From Aurelia coerulea (lineage: Eukaryota; Cnidaria; Scyphozoa; Semaeostomeae; Ulmaridae), in the NCBI GenBank assembly GCA_039566865.1, contig CM076947.1, positions 8,749,501-8,813,500 on the forward strand: a stretch of 64,000 nt of DNA, in the 5' to 3' direction. This document shows positions 40,950 through 53,485 of the stretch, one piece after another. The notes beneath the pieces were generated by a model. The model made no database searches. It had not been told where the DNA came from and worked only from the letters and a program-made list of their open reading frames with translations. The position numbers were made by a program, and so were the translations under genes. Position 1 is the stretch's first letter, and every line of letters starts with the position of its first letter.

Positions 40950-41308
40950 AAGATTTAATTTCTTCGCCAGTGGCCTGACTGTCAGCAAGCAAGGCAGATG
41001 TCCAATGGCTTTAGCATTCTTGTAAACTTGGTATTTGTCTGGCCTAATTGCTGCCTTCCTCCAATGGCTGATGTACTGTGATGGGAGATGGGGGAGGCCT
41101 TGTCTCAAAAGGGCTGTTGATTCTTTGTTCTGTCAGCCGTGGCTTTGTTGGTTTTTTCTTTTTCTAATGCTTGCTTCTCCGCTGCCCGGAGCTTCTTCTC
41201 TTCATCAGAATCACTAGCTGGTGTAAAAATACACCAGGTTTTCAAAACAGGACCCAACCTGCTTCTAAAGTATTTGGAATACAAAGTTACAAGTCTTTTC
41301 CGACTCAT
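40950..41308 (-). other. Short unknown coding candidate
   Basis: Begins MSRKRLVTLYSKYFRSRLGP then a charged stretch (SDSDEEKKLRAAEKQALEKE) and stops at 41105; the same frame reopens further on. Composition suggests a real N-terminal segment or element fragment; not recognised. Confidence 0.3.
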
Positions 41309-41984
41309 TTAGATTATGCACGATCATAATTAAGGTATGCTAATATGTAGTTTGTTTAAAATACTAGTCATCAGGAAATATACGACACGGCATTTTAAAT
41401 TTACTGCTCTCTGAATGCCTTTATAATCATTCTCTGCATTGGAAACGAATTGGAAAAAATGGCAGAGGCTCATTTTAGATCGTAAATTAGATAACTCTTA
41501 TCAAATTTTCAAATCTTCTATTCTTGTACTGACAAATATGGAACCACGAGATGCCCTCTAAGCTACGGTAAAGGATGTTTCTTCAAAAAAGTTTTCCTCA
41601 CGCTCTACATTATAGAATAACTGTCACAAAATCATCAACGTTTCCATGTGATTAATGGCAAGCATGATATTGGGAGATGCATTCTAAGCCAAAGTAAAGG
41701 GCGTGGCCCCAAAAATTTTCCTCAGACCCCCTCATTCTGTTGCCCCCCCCACTTTATTTACCCTGGCCACGCCGCTGATCGTGCATGGACCGAAAAGTCA
41801 TATTAATCGGTCTGCCTTGTGTAAAAAAAGCTCTTAGACTCCCGAATTGTAATGCAACAAGTCCAGGTGATGCAAAACAAAGACATTTAGATAACATTTT
41901 CTAATTTAGGAGGGAAGAATATTTGTTTTTAATTTGACTTCTTTGAATTTCCCCAAGTTGTGCATCGGCCATGTGGCAGATTCC
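41309..41984. other. Non-coding stretch
   Basis: No gene or repeat supported. Confidence 0.35.
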
Positions 41985-42896
41985 TAGCAGGGTATCAACG
42001 GGCCGTATGGGCACAAGTCCATTACAAGCCTGCTCAAATGAAGACAGGAGTAGTAACCAGAAGAATACAGCATTACGGTCAATTTTTATTTGCAAGAGTT
42101 AATGCAGTTCCGGGAACGGAGATTCTTACTGCAACTTTAACTTTCAAAATGATACTACAGTCGCCGATCCCCAGCTATTTCCAAGTGGGCCCATACTCAT
42201 TGTCAGTTAGGTATGATGGTCAGTCTCAAACATGCAGGAAATGCAATGAAGTAGGCCATCTGGCCAGGGAATGCCAAGTTAAAAGATGTTCAGTTGAATG
42301 TTGATTGTGAGAGCGAAAGATCATGCCAGAGCTGTGGATCGCCGGATCACAAACTCGAAAAATGCGCAGTCAGCTGGGAATCAGAAGAAGGTGACGAGGG
42401 CTCTGAATCAATGAAAAATGATGATGGTGAAGTTAGCAATAGTGATGAAAGTGGAGATGGTGAGAAAGGTAGAGGAGGTGATGAAGGTAGAAATGGTGAA
42501 GCAACGCCTATGATACGCAATCAGGCAGTAGGCATATCTAAAGGTCCGGAGACCTCTGCTGCTGGTCATGTTGTAGACAGCCCTATCCCTGAATATGTGC
42601 TTAACCAATGTGTAAGCGATTGGGGATCACTATGTGAGACACTTGTGAAAAAAGGCAACAAAAGCAATATGAACGATTGGTTGATTGCAACACCAAAAGG
42701 GAACTTCAGTGTCCGATTTTTTGGACTCTCTTTTTTCCCCGGTGAGTTATTCCTCTCTAGATATAGATGAAAATGACACTATGTCCTCAAGAACACCCTC
42801 TCCTACTCTGAAAAGGTCACTGTCCGACAATAATTTGTCTGTCATGTCATCTTTACAGATACCTTCTGTTAAGAAGAAAGTAAAAGATGGAAAATG
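41985..42896 (+). pseudogene. Gag-like ORF1 with zinc knuckles (Tx1/L1-type LINE)
   Basis: Opens in a region typical of CCHC ORF1 proteins (VNAVPGTEILTATLTFKMIL then PIPSYFQVGPYSLSVRYDGQ). Knuckle one is CRKCNEVGHLAREC (CX2CX4HX4C). After a frameshift near 42292, knuckle two is CQSCGSPDHKLEKC. An acidic S/G/D/E-rich stretch follows, then a Ser/Pro-rich tail in another frame (42685-42896). ORF1 proteins of this kind coat LINE RNA. The endonuclease start of ORF2 follows 38 bases later. Confidence 0.7.
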
Positions 42897-42933
42897 ATAG
42901 GCCCTTCTTGGAATTCACCCTAAATAGGTAAAG

Positions 42934-43120
42934 ATGGCAGTGCGAGCCCTCAGTATCAATGTACATGGGATACGGGGCTCCACCAAGCGTCAAAACATAT
43001 TTTTGTGGCTCAACCAACAACAACAAGATATATTCTTTCTACAGGAGACTTACTTTTCTGGTGAGGAAGATACTCAAACTATCAAAAACTTGTGGCCAGG
43101 TAAAGCCTACTTTTCATTTA
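42934..43120 (+). pseudogene. AP endonuclease N-terminus of the same LINE's ORF2, truncated
   Basis: ATG at 42934: MAVRALSINVHGIRGSTKRQ, then FLWLNQQQQDIFFLQETYFS. These are the first strands of the L1/Tx1 endonuclease (N and E catalytic residues visible). Homology ends near 43120; the rest of ORF2 is absent. Confidence 0.75.
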
Positions 43121-44169
43121 CTGTTCACAACATTTGAATCAATCCTGTTCTTCTTTTGCTTTATATCTTGGTTTCTGGTCTGCTCCTTTATAAAGACTGC
43201 CTGGCTGTATAACATTCCAGTTTTAAACAATCTCCAAGAAACATGGGTAGCTCCTTCAATGGCAGTCTTCGATCAATGAGCAATCCCAGGGTGGAATCCA
43301 TGTAGCATGCACGCCGGAGATTCGAACAGTAATAAGAGGCTCTATGCCAAGAATTACAAACGTCTTGAAATAGTTCAAAATGGTACGCCAAGCTTTAATC
43401 CACGCATCTGATCCCCAGGGGAGTCGTCAGCACAGCATTTCTATATTTATTCCTTTTATAAGGAACTAAAAATTTAGGCCAATACTGAAAATGAAAGCTT
43501 CCTAAAATGATCAGATTTTACGTTCTCGTAGTTCCGTTTCCTACGAGATTCTTATGGGCTCTATAGCAAATATCCATGTTGACTTCATGTGCCATGGTGA
43601 ATATCGCAAAATATAGTTCTTGAAGCCTTAATTACAATTTTTAGACATCACTCAAGTACCTTCGGAGTAATATGATATAAGAAACAAGTGAAAATAAAGT
43701 AAAAATGTGCTCAGCAGGATTTATATTAATGAAATTAATAATGGTTTCTTAAGTTATATTTTCCTAGTAAAGCGCTGGAGTTCCTTAATTGTTGGCGATC
43801 TAAAAGTTGAGTCACTTGTAATATACCTGCAGAGTATACCTATCAAGACAATTTTGAACTCATACATTTCGCTGGGGATCACAAAAATGGGGAAAGGCAG
43901 CATTTCGGCTGGGAAAGAGCTAGCTTGCTACCTATGATACTTTATCTGCTAAATCCCAGAGTTATCAAAAATGAAACGAAAACGTCTTTGGTTACCATTT
44001 CTGTGGGGTATTAGCGGGGATATATTGGTCTATTGAAGTTAATTTAAAGAAACACTAAAGTTCATCTACAATCTAATTATAAAGTCAAGGTTGGACATCT
44101 TTATAACAAAGAGACCACCAGCAACTATACTCAACAGAACAAAACGAGTAAAAAACCAATGTGTTCAGA
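43121..44169. other. Non-coding stretch containing the left terminal repeat at 43285
   Basis: No gene supported. CCAGGGTGGAATCCATGTA at 43285-43303, continuing to ACGCCGGAGA at 43320, is the left member of an inverted pair with 52144-52176. Confidence 0.45.
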
Positions 44170-47100
44170 CTAAAAACGGACATCGTCCCGTTTCTGCATT
44201 AACTCGGTCAACGACTTTTGAGACTTCATACTTCTTTGCTCTTCCAGAAAAAACGTAGTTTGCCTGTGTGCTTGAATGTTCTCATCACCTTTAAGATATA
44301 TTTTAACACTTTCCCCAATTATATCGTCACAACTTTTCAATGAAGGGAGGCACCAGCTTAACTTTGTTCTTCTTCCAAGATTTTCATCTGATTGACCACC
44401 AGATTTCTGCTGGGCTCGCATCGTGCTGTAGTAACTTTCGGCAATCGCCTCTGGGCCTCCTTTTGATAACACAACATCAAGTAAAATGCATGATGGTGGC
44501 TTGGCAATTGAATATATTTTTTCGTTCGAATAGAACGAGGCATATACACTCTGTTCATGTAAACGCACTTTGACTTCACTACCATCGCTCAACTTGACTG
44601 CATTGATTGGTAGACGGATGTTGTTTGTGAAGGTTAAGATTCAACGATTAGCACATCGCCAAGTTTAATGGCCATGTTAGTTTTGACATCGATGAACCAT
44701 TCTGGGCAAAGCCCTTCCCAAATTCCAGCGGCAACTGCTTCTTTTAAAGACAGCATGTAACGGTGGGCAAGTCTTGGATCAAAATCAAGACCGCACTCCT
44801 CGATGTGTTGCATTCTTCAAATTACCTCCAAAATTGCCTGGCACTCTTCAATACCATACGTGTCATAATCTCCTGCAGAAATGTGCCATGTTAGAACCCC
44901 AGAATTCCTCTTTCCACATTGCAACTGGACAAGTTTTGCAGCATCAAATACCTGCAACACAGCTAAGCATTCATCTGAGGTTATGGAATTAACTCTCTTC
45001 TCTATTGCAAGCAGTAGATCCTCTGCGAATCTTCTGTGGTCACCTTTAATTTCAGTTTCCTCTCTCATCTGCCATGTATATGTCTTGTCTCGGCCTGTGC
45101 CATCCACTGCCATTATCAGCCAGCCTTCAAGGAGATTAACATCTTTGTAGTTTATTCCTGGTTTGACAGGATCAATTCTCTTCAACCTGGGGAATGAATC
45201 CACACCACCTTCTGCTGTCCTTTCCATCTTTGCTTTCAAGATTGGCCACCATAATTTTAGCTTCCAGACGGGTTTGTCGAGTGACTGAACACGTAACATG
45301 AGATCTACAACCAGCTCCAAGGTATCGAGGAAGGCCAGAAGATCAGCCACAAAATCGGAGCCCGCTATCATGTACTGATACTCTTCCTCTTCAGATTTAT
45401 TTGGGTGTAGAAGGTCAAATGCCTGCCAGAAGGAATCAAAGCTTTCTTCGATTTTTATCCATTGTTCATAGGAAGAACTAGCAAATCTCTGTGAGGCAAA
45501 TGAAACCGGTCTTCGTGCAGAAGAATCCACAAGTTGCAGGAATGCAAAGCCTTCTCCACGTGCAAGGATGGTATTAAAGACATTGCATCTTTTGATGAAT
45601 CTTTGGAAATGGGTGCCACTTTGAGTCTTGGAGTCCTTTACATCAAGCACACCCAAATTCATGGCATGTGCAGCATCCCAAGAGACTGGCAACACGATCT
45701 GACTGTCGTCTTCATCAAATATTCCAAGCTCTTCCAATAACTTGATTCTGAAACCCGTGGCTTGATAAGGTCCATCCGCAGCAATTCCACAGAGTCTTGG
45801 CAAGAGATCCTTTGAGAAATTTTCTTCTAATGCCTTGATGATCATTACTGCAAGGGATTCGTATGATGCAGCTTCCAATTTTTTATAAACTTGGGGAGCA
45901 GCAACTGGGATTGGACATGGTACACCATTTTCATCCCGAGCAATGATAAGTATAGCCTGATTGGTAGTACGGGAGGGCTTGCCTTTGTCTACAGTTGCCC
46001 AGAAATGGGGTGGCAATTGTGTTGATGGAAGCGGCTTGCTCAACCATGTGGTGATTTTGCTGTTCACTGTTTTCTCTAAGCAATAGAGAATGTCATTGAA
46101 GTGCTTTCGGGAATGACCAATGTTGCCTACTTCCACAGAGCATAATGCCAAAAATGATATTAATGTTTCTAAGTGCTTGCCAGCTGCACCCAGCTTCAAG
46201 TCAACAATTGCAGCTCTGAAAATGTTGGTTAATGCAGATGATCTCTTGTCTTCTGATTCATTTTCTTTCTTGTAGGCATCCAATGCTTTCTTGTGCACCT
46301 TTGAACCCTGACCAATCATTGAAAGATGTTCAATGCAGACATTCTTCTGGCGGTACCATGTTGGGTTGTGACCCCTTATCAACAAACGCGTTGTATCTCT
46401 TTTCAGGAACATGCCAGTTGCCAATGTTCCACTACTTGTTGAGTTGAGAACTCGTTGGGCTTTCAATGGTGTCAGATTTATGATGTGTGGCTTTGCTACG
46501 GTGTGTAATTTAAAGCATGGAAGGCATCTGAGCACAGCAGTTTCCGAAGATTCATCGTAGAACCACTCAATTAATTTTGAAGCTTCAGCCAGCTGGAAGA
46601 TATTTTGTGCCTCGCGCATGCCAGTAATTGATTTGTGGGTTGTACCGCCTTCAAAAGCTAATTGAGTGAGAGCAGCATGCTTCTTTCCTATATTGTCAAC
46701 TTTTATTGACAGATTGGAAATAGCTTCCATCACGTGATCCAAGGTTGCTTCAGCAGAACTTGCAACGTCAGGTTTCTGAAACTGCAGCAGAGTTGAGGCA
46801 CTTTTGCTGTATCATTTACCAAAGGCTCGATTGGTTCGAATAGCCCTGTTTGCTCTGCAATCTCTGATGGTAACTGGTCATCATTTTCTTTCAAAATGGC
46901 TGTTGATAAAAACTCAGAATCTTGTCCTCTAGGGTCATCGGGATAAGTTTGTATTTCTTGTTGTAGATTTGTTTCGCTATCATAAAAAGGCTGACATTTA
47001 GCAGCAGGCTGTTCTTTCGATGTTTTGATACCATTTTCTTTGGCTATATCATGCTTTGCACGCTTTCTCTTGACTTCTGCAGCATTTAGAGGTACAAATG

Positions 47101-47883
47101 TACAGGCCTCATTATGGGGTAGGTTGTGCTATCTTGCCTTATGACCTTTAACACTTGAAGCATCAATCCTGCAAATAGTCGCAAACCTTTCCTCTCGCTT
47201 CTCTTGAAGGCACATCTCTAAGCACTCAAGACAGATATATTTTTCCGACACTTTATCTTCCTTCGCCCCTTTGTTTGAAGGTTTCTTCTGTTTTGCCGGG
47301 GCAATGTCTGCCTTTTCAACTAAAGCACCCATTTTCCAATCCCAAACTAACTTTCTTTTCTCTCCCTTCTTTGCAGTCCCATCAGACTTCATGGCATGAT
47401 TGCTTTCCTTGACCGCAGATTTAGATGCATGGGGCCTTTCTAAAACGGAATGGTTAACAAGATTTAAGCACTTATAAGAGTGGAGACGAAACTAGATTTC
47501 ATAAATGATAGTTAGGCTGGGAAACAGTAATCATTTTCTGTAAGTCAAATGTCAAATGTAAAACCAATGCACAATGATCACAACACTAACAGGCAGAAAA
47601 AGCAGAAAATGAATGTCGACCTGGCTGTGCTCTATGTGAATTTGCCATTTCAGGTCTTTTGGCCACTAGTGACAGCATTGAGTTTCCCTGTTGTATCATA
47701 TTATTCAAAGTGATTATCAAAAGTTAACTTACCATCTTCCATACAAATTTGACAAATAATTGGTTTTCCATAGCCTTCTTCGCCCTGAGTGATCCCGCAA
47801 AATGGGTGAATGTAACTGTTGCATTTGGTACATTTATGACCCACTCCTACATCCTTATTGCACACGCAGCATACTCCTTCCAT
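44170..47883 (-). pseudogene. hAT-like transposase-derived gene, two exons, disabled
   Basis: Exon 1 (47883-47733) codes a Cys/His finger (MEGVCCVCNKDVGVGHKCTK, CNSYIHPFCG, ICQICMED) and ends at donor G|GTAAGT. Exon 2 starts at 47439 after TTTTAG, and the frame carries over (E-RPHASKSAVKESN). A second finger-like stretch is YICLECLEMCLQ..KGHKARWH. A frameshift near 46800 precedes the 641-codon main frame, which shows hAT-like features: ATVDKGKPSRTTNQAILIIA, DAAHAMNLGVLDVKDS and HFQRFIKRCNVFNTILARGE. Stops at 44817 (TGA) and about 44640 (TAA) interrupt the C-terminus (HIEECGLDFDPRLAHRYMLS), which ends at 44170. Probably a decayed hAT transposon or ZBED-like domesticated gene; the family call is by pattern only. 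Confidence 0.6.
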
Positions 47884-48373
47884 GGCTAGAATTTAACCCT
47901 TTGATACCTAAAGAAAAAATTTGCTCACTAGAAAAGATTTATCAGATTTGTCACGAGGTCATTTTTCTCTCTGTAACATTTTTCGAAAAATGGCAACGTA
48001 AGAAAATATCCCTCTTGGGGATTTATCTTTCATTTGTCATCTAACCAACTTATGAATTCAAGCACTTAAGTAAGTCTGTTGTCATTCGAGCCTTTATGAG
48101 TGTTGTTCTTCAATAAATTCTTACGGTGCCTCTGCGAGGGAGAGAGTAGACCCTTGGCCAATCTGATAGTTTCTTAAAATTATCAGATCTGTGCCCTCCT
48201 CAACAGCTACTCCCATTATGGCCAAACAGGGGGGTCCAGTCGGTTTGAGGGTCATACGAAATGGCTACCAAATGACCCAATTTGTCAAACTCATACTTCC
48301 AATTGGGGGTATTCCAAGATTCCTTGCCAGATATAAGATTTCAACTCAGTAGGCTCCTCCGCATAGCAATAGG
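47884..48373. other. Non-coding spacer
   Basis: Upstream region of the hAT-like gene; no promoter motif identified with confidence. Confidence 0.35.
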
Positions 48374-48382
48374 GTCATTGTA

Positions 48383-48802
48383 CAGCCTGGTTCCCTGTGC
48401 ATCAACTTGACCGCGTTTGCATGAGGGTACTGGGGATAGGGAAGCGATTTGTTGACGCCTGGACAAAAACCAGAGAAGTTTCTTCTCAAACTTCTCATTC
48501 CTTATTTGGAAAGCCGGTTGTGTGTGGTGGTTTTGTAGACTTTTATTTTTGCGAAACCTCCAAGGACTTGTCTTTTTGTGTGAAGAACAAAACACTTTCG
48601 TTTATTTCAGGACGTTCGATGAGTTTCCCTAGAGACGTTCTAGAGTCCAAAGTCCACAGCAAGGCTTCGCTTGTTCTTTGTAGAAGCGCAAGTCGCGGCA
48701 TGGTTACGGTCCATGGTTACAGTTTTTGTCCAGACGTTATTTTGGACCGTTTCCATGAAGCCCAGCCCCCTTAGTCCAAAATGACGTCAGGGAACCAGAC
48801 TG
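48383..48802. mobile_element. MITE with CAGCCTGGTTCCCTG ends
   Basis: 420 bp. Left end CAGCCTGGTTCCCTG, right end CAGGGAACCAGACTG. Flanks GTCATTGTA (48374-48382) and GTCGTTGCA (48803-48811) match at 7 of 9 positions, a plausible decayed duplication. hAT or MULE type. ORFs across it are by-products. Confidence 0.6.
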
Positions 48803-49012
48803 GTCGTTGCAGAAATAATTATTATTGAATTTTGGAGTTTTCTTGCTTTGTTCAATCAGTTTTTACAATAGAAAATTTCGAAGAACTGCTGAAAATTTTC
48901 GCTACCAGATGCTACCAAATGGCCCAATTTTAGATCCACAAGCTACCATTTGGAGGGTTTTTGTAAAAAGACACAATGGGAGTACCCCCACCCCTGGGGA
49001 AATTACTCAAGT

Positions 49013-51112
49013 ATACCACCTCTTCTAGAGAGCGGGCTGTTTGTAACGGATTTCACCGAAAAGGCACAGATATTTAACGACTATTTTATACTTCAATGCA
49101 CGACCATTGACACAGGTAGTGAAATTCCCCAAGATTCTCCGGTAACTACGACTCTGATAAGCGATTTCACCATCTCTGACGAAAAGATACTTAATATCAT
49201 AAGATCGCTTAATCCCAATAAAGCACATGGCTGGGATGAAATATCTGTAAGGATGATAAAGTTGAGCGATGTTTCATTAGTTCTGCCACTCAAGATAATT
49301 TTCACAAACTGTTTGAGGCGTGGCCTATTTCCCAAAATTTGGAAATATGCAAACGTAGTGCCGGTTCATAAAAAAAATGAAAAAAATCTGAAGGGGAATT
49401 ACCGCCCTATTTCTCTTTTACCAATCTTTGGGAAAATACTTGAAAAACTCATATACGATTCTCTTTACTCGCATCTTGTATCACATGAACTTCTTAACCC
49501 AAATCAATCAGGTTTTCGCCCAGGTGACTCAACAATTAACCAGTTACTCTCAATAACACATACAATATTTCAAGCTTTTGACTGTAACCCTCCCCTTGAT
49601 GTTCGTTCTGTGTATCTTGACATCTCTAAGGCATTTGATAGGGTATGGCACGATGGTCTAATTTATAAATTAAAGCGATGTGGTGTCTCTGGACAACTTC
49701 TCTTTTTAATCCAAAGTTTTCTCAAGGATCGAAAGCAGAGGACTGTGCTGAATGGGCAGAGTTCTAATTGGGGAGATATTTCCGCAGGTGTGCCCCAGGG
49801 CTCTATTCTAGGTCCTTTGTTTTTCCTTGTGTATATAAATGACCTAGCTGTAGGCTTGAAGTGCAATGTTAAGTTATTTGCTGATGACACATCATTGTTT
49901 ACAGTGGTAGGAGATTCCAATACAGCTGCAAATGACATGAACCATGACTTGAACTTGATAAGTCGGTGGGCTCACGCTTGGAGAATGTCCTTTAATCCTG
50001 ATCCGCAGAAACAAGCTGTTGAATTAACATTTTCACGGAAAAAGCTCGAAATTGATCATCCAGTGATTCTTTTTAACAACGTACCTGTCAAGAAAGTAAA
50101 TTAACACAAACATTTAGGAATTATCCTGGACTCAAAGCTGTCTTTCTCAGCTCATATCAAATCAGCGATCTCTAAAACGAGAAAGGGCATTGGTTTGCTA
50201 AAATATCTCTCCAAATACTTGCCAAGGCATACCCTAAATGAATTATATAAGCTCTATGTTCGACCCCACCTAGACTATGGTGATGCCATTTACCATATTC
50301 CTGCCAAAGTATGTGAATTCAGTCAACATATTATTATACCAAATTTAATGGAAAAGCTAGAGTCCGTACAGTATTCTGCTGCCTTAGCTGTGTCAGGTAC
50401 ATGGAGGGGAACATCTCGAGAGAAGCTGTACGCAGAGCTTGGTTGGGAGTCACTGAGTTCCCGAAGATGGAGTAGACGCCTTACCTTCTTCTACAAGTTT
50501 ATAAATAATCTTAGTCCTGAGTATACAGTTGATCCAATTCCCCCTCTTCATCAGTCGCAGTACCGTCTCCGCGGACAGGATGTCATTGGGCGACTAAAGG
50601 CAAGGACAGAAAAATTTAAGTCTTCCTTCTATCCAAACTGTTTATGCGAATGGAATAAGCTTGAGCCTGAATTGAGACTTGCACCTTCTATTGCTGTTTT
50701 TAAGAAAAAGCTCTTATCAATAATCCGTCCCCCTGCAAAATCTGTATTTGGAATTCACGATCCCACAGGATTATCCTACCTAACACAACTCAGGGTTGGT
50801 CTCAGCAAGTTAAATCTCCATAAATTCAAGCATAATTTCAGAGATACCATAAACCCAATGTGCCCAACCAGCGATGGCATTGAAGACACGGAGCACTTTT
50901 TGTTGCTCTGCCCTTCTTTTGATGTTCAACGACAAAATCTTCTCGCTGAAATTGTTGAATTATTACGACCATATGTACAAATCACCAATCTTTCAAATCA
51001 TTCTTTGACGCAGCTTTTATTGTATGGTGATGAAGACCTTTCTAATGAGTTGAATAGAAATGTACTCGAATTAACTTTACGCTTCATCCACGAAACTGGT
51101 CGGTTTGATTAA
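49013..51112 (+). pseudogene. LINE ORF2 reverse transcriptase (jockey/CR1-like superfamily)
   Basis: RT blocks in order: HGWDEISVRMIK, LKGNYRPISLLPIFGKILEK, GFRPGDSTINQLL, VYLDISKAFDRVWHDGLIYK, GVPQGSILGPLFFLVYINDL, catalytic LFADDTSLFT, then the thumb. A TAA at 50102-50104 interrupts, and the same frame continues as HKHLGIILDSKLSFSAHIKS. The long C-terminal extension includes SVQYSAALAVSGTWRGTSRE and a CX..HFLLLC segment (CPTSDGIEDTEHFLLLCPSF), a domain common in jockey-type LINEs. The endonuclease is absent. One stop only, otherwise open over 700 codons, so a recent copy. Confidence 0.88.
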
Positions 51113-51520
51113 GATCTATTGAGAATTTAGCCATGCACTAAGCAATCACCAAGTCCCGTACCGTTAGTGTTTCTTTTCCTTGTAAATTCTGTTTCACATC
51201 AGATGGTCAGGCATTTTACTTACCTAAATCTACCCCAATGAGTTGCACTCGTTGCATCAACAAATTCATCGCAACACTGACCTGACATCTGGAGTGAAAC
51301 TGAATCTAGTATAGTATCCTTTAATTTATAAATTGTTCGTAGTGTGATTGTATACGGTTTAACGTTTCGTGTTTTTAGATATTGGCCATGGGGTAGTCAT
51401 AGTCTTTCGCTCCCCACGGTATCGTACTTGTAGTGTCGTATAGTAATTAGAATTAGGTATAGTAGAATGTAAAGTATCTTGTAAAATTTAATATTTGAAT
51501 AAAAAAAAAAAAAAAAAAGA
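49013..51520 (+). mobile_element. LINE with poly(A) tail, 5'-truncated
   Basis: Homology begins around 49013 (IPPLLESGLFVTDFTEKAQI), runs through the RT frame to the stop at 51110-51112, then 390 bp of 3' UTR and a run of 19 A at about 51500-51520. The poly(A) tail distinguishes it from the repeat-tailed LINEs elsewhere in the window. Confidence 0.85.
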
Positions 51521-51593
51521 AAAACATGCAAGAGTTACTTAATTTGTTGGCGATTAAATAAATACGTGTATAAGAATCCCATTTCTTTTGAGA

Positions 51594-51631
51594 ATGAATG
51601 AATGAATGAATGAATGAATGAATGAATGAAT
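51594..51631. repeat. (GAAT)n microsatellite
   Basis: About nine GAAT units just after the LINE. Possibly derived from a retroelement tail. Confidence 0.8.
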
Positions 51632-52609
51632 GGCATGCATAAAGAATAAAACTCACCGTTGCAGCATCATTCCTTCAATTTTCAATAACGTCTGCTTTTG
51701 CTTGGTGGATACACGGTGTGGATGGTCCTTGCTCGAAAAGAAATCCACACGTGCGCAATTCCAGATCTCTACGTGAATTATTATATCAACAAAAGAAAAT
51801 GTCATTTGACACGTGACATTTGACACAAAAGCTTTGAGGTGGTTCAAAAAAGGGTTTTCTTCCGTTTCCATTTACTTTGATTTCTTCCGCTGTTGCTGTT
51901 GTACCGACAGCCGTGATCTGATGGAAACAAACTTTATAATGTTAAATTATTCCTGCCTTCGTTGTCGACAAGACTTTGCACTTGAAGGACATAACATGAA
52001 AATCAACGAAAGACGCACACAACGCCAAGACCATTTGTTATTTCAAGCTCACGCCAAACGTCGATAGCTCATCACGCCAAGGCTTTAAAAGAGCTCGATC
52101 TCACGCCGGTACGCCGGTCTAGCGGACAAGTCCACGCCGGAGATCTCCGGCGTAACATACATGGATTCCACCCTGGTATGCTTGAACTACATATCTATCT
52201 CAGCAATCATTTCATCATCCTCAATGATAATCATCTGGGACATTTCTCACAAAGAGCACTCAATGCTTTCTATAAATGAAAATATCTGGTTTTCTTGTCA
52301 TCCAAAACTTTCTGTAAAACCATCTGAAATTCCGTGAAACAACATCCAAGTGTTTTTTCCAAAACTATCTTGTCCAAAATTCATTCATCTGAAGTTTTTG
52401 GTATCGAATAAAATGCAACATTTCATAAAAGTTGTGGATATTGTTGTATTTATGCAAGACATTTGACATTTGAGACTTTTTTCTTTATTTTCCAACATGG
52501 CTGTGTGCAGAGAGGACGTGTGAAAGCTGAGCTGCGGCAGAAATGGGCGTTTTTTTTATTTTGTTAGCTTAAATGATCAACACAATTTGTGGAACATGAC
52601 TGTCAGTTC
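51632..52609. other. Non-coding stretch
   Basis: No gene supported. Contains the right member of the 43285 inverted pair at 52144-52176 and clustered ACGCCGG motifs just before it. Confidence 0.4.
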
Positions 52610-52619
52610 AGCGTTTGAT

Positions 52620-53379
52620 GGGATGTTCTTTTAACCGGACCTTACGACCCTACGACCCCGGACCATACGACCCCCGACCATACGACCCTACGACCCAAGT
52701 TTACAAAATGTTATCATTATTTATAACTATTTAGTTTCATTTATATTTGATCATTTAGAATTTATTTTGCTGTGATGGAGATCTATCAAGTGAGGGTGTC
52801 GCATATTTGTGCGTGCAGTTTTCAAACGTAAACATTTTACATAACTGCGCACCAGTGACCTTTGTCACGCGAACAATTTGACTGGTTTCCAGTCGGTGAA
52901 ATTATATTGTAAACGAGAGAAAATGTTGCTCTGATACTGAATAGAAGGCTGCGACTGGGCGACCTTATATTGTGAAAAATTCAGCCCACTTGGAAAATTC
53001 CAGTTGCTTTTATGGCCTTGAAACTTGCACATTCATAAGTTTGCTTTCTTTTATTTGATTCAAGCAAAGAAGCCTATACATTGGATTTTAAAGGGAATCT
53101 AAGCATATAGAAGCCCTCAATGAAATTAGCCGTGCAAAGACAATAGGCTATGACATTATATGTTCATTTATTGGAAGGCTGGGTTAGTAATTTTTGGCTT
53201 CATTCTTTGCTCTGTCCGAGTTCATTGAATTACCAATCAACCATCAGTGGGTCCTCCAATACAAGCATCACATGGCTCTTTCTTGCTAATCTCTATCACA
53301 GCAAAATAAATCTAAATAATGAACTTGGGTCGTAGGGTCGTATGGTCCTGGGTCGTATGGTCCGGTTAAAAGAACATCC
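52620..53379. mobile_element. Fold-back MITE with TACGACCC subrepeats and 10-bp duplication
   Basis: About 760 bp. Left GGATGTTCTTTTAACCGGAC, then repeated (CC)ATACGACCC/TACGACCC units; the right end is the complement. AGCGTTTGAT flanks both sides (52610-52619 and 53380-53389). Non-coding interior. Size and duplication fit a MULE-type element, with arms made of short tandem units. Confidence 0.85.
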
Positions 53380-53485
53380 AGCGTTTGATTGGGTACAACT
53401 GTTTTGTTTTGTTTTGGAGTTGTTAATTCGAATTAGGTAAATTATTGTGAATATATTTTACCATGTGTGGGACGAGTAGGCCATC

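Larger units (their letters stand above)
43285..52176. mobile_element. Possible 8.9-kb element bounded by about 35-bp inverted ends
   Basis: Left CCAGGGTGGAATCCATGTA..ACGCCGGAGA; right end the complement (TCTCCGGCGT..TACATGGATTCCACCCTGG). The hAT-like gene lies inside, with a MITE and a LINE as later inserts. CAGGG-type termini suit hAT elements, but I see no 8-bp target duplication, so the two ends may instead belong to separate insertions. Confidence 0.4.

Noticed and set aside
48397..48774. 125-codon plus-strand ORF
   Set aside because: It lies entirely inside a MITE with matching inverted ends.
11968..50104. Repeated in-frame stops in otherwise open ORFs as a sign of stop-codon reassignment
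   Set aside because: The stops are TAG, TAA and TGA at unrelated places, occur with frameshifts, and the HECT and MADF genes use stops normally.
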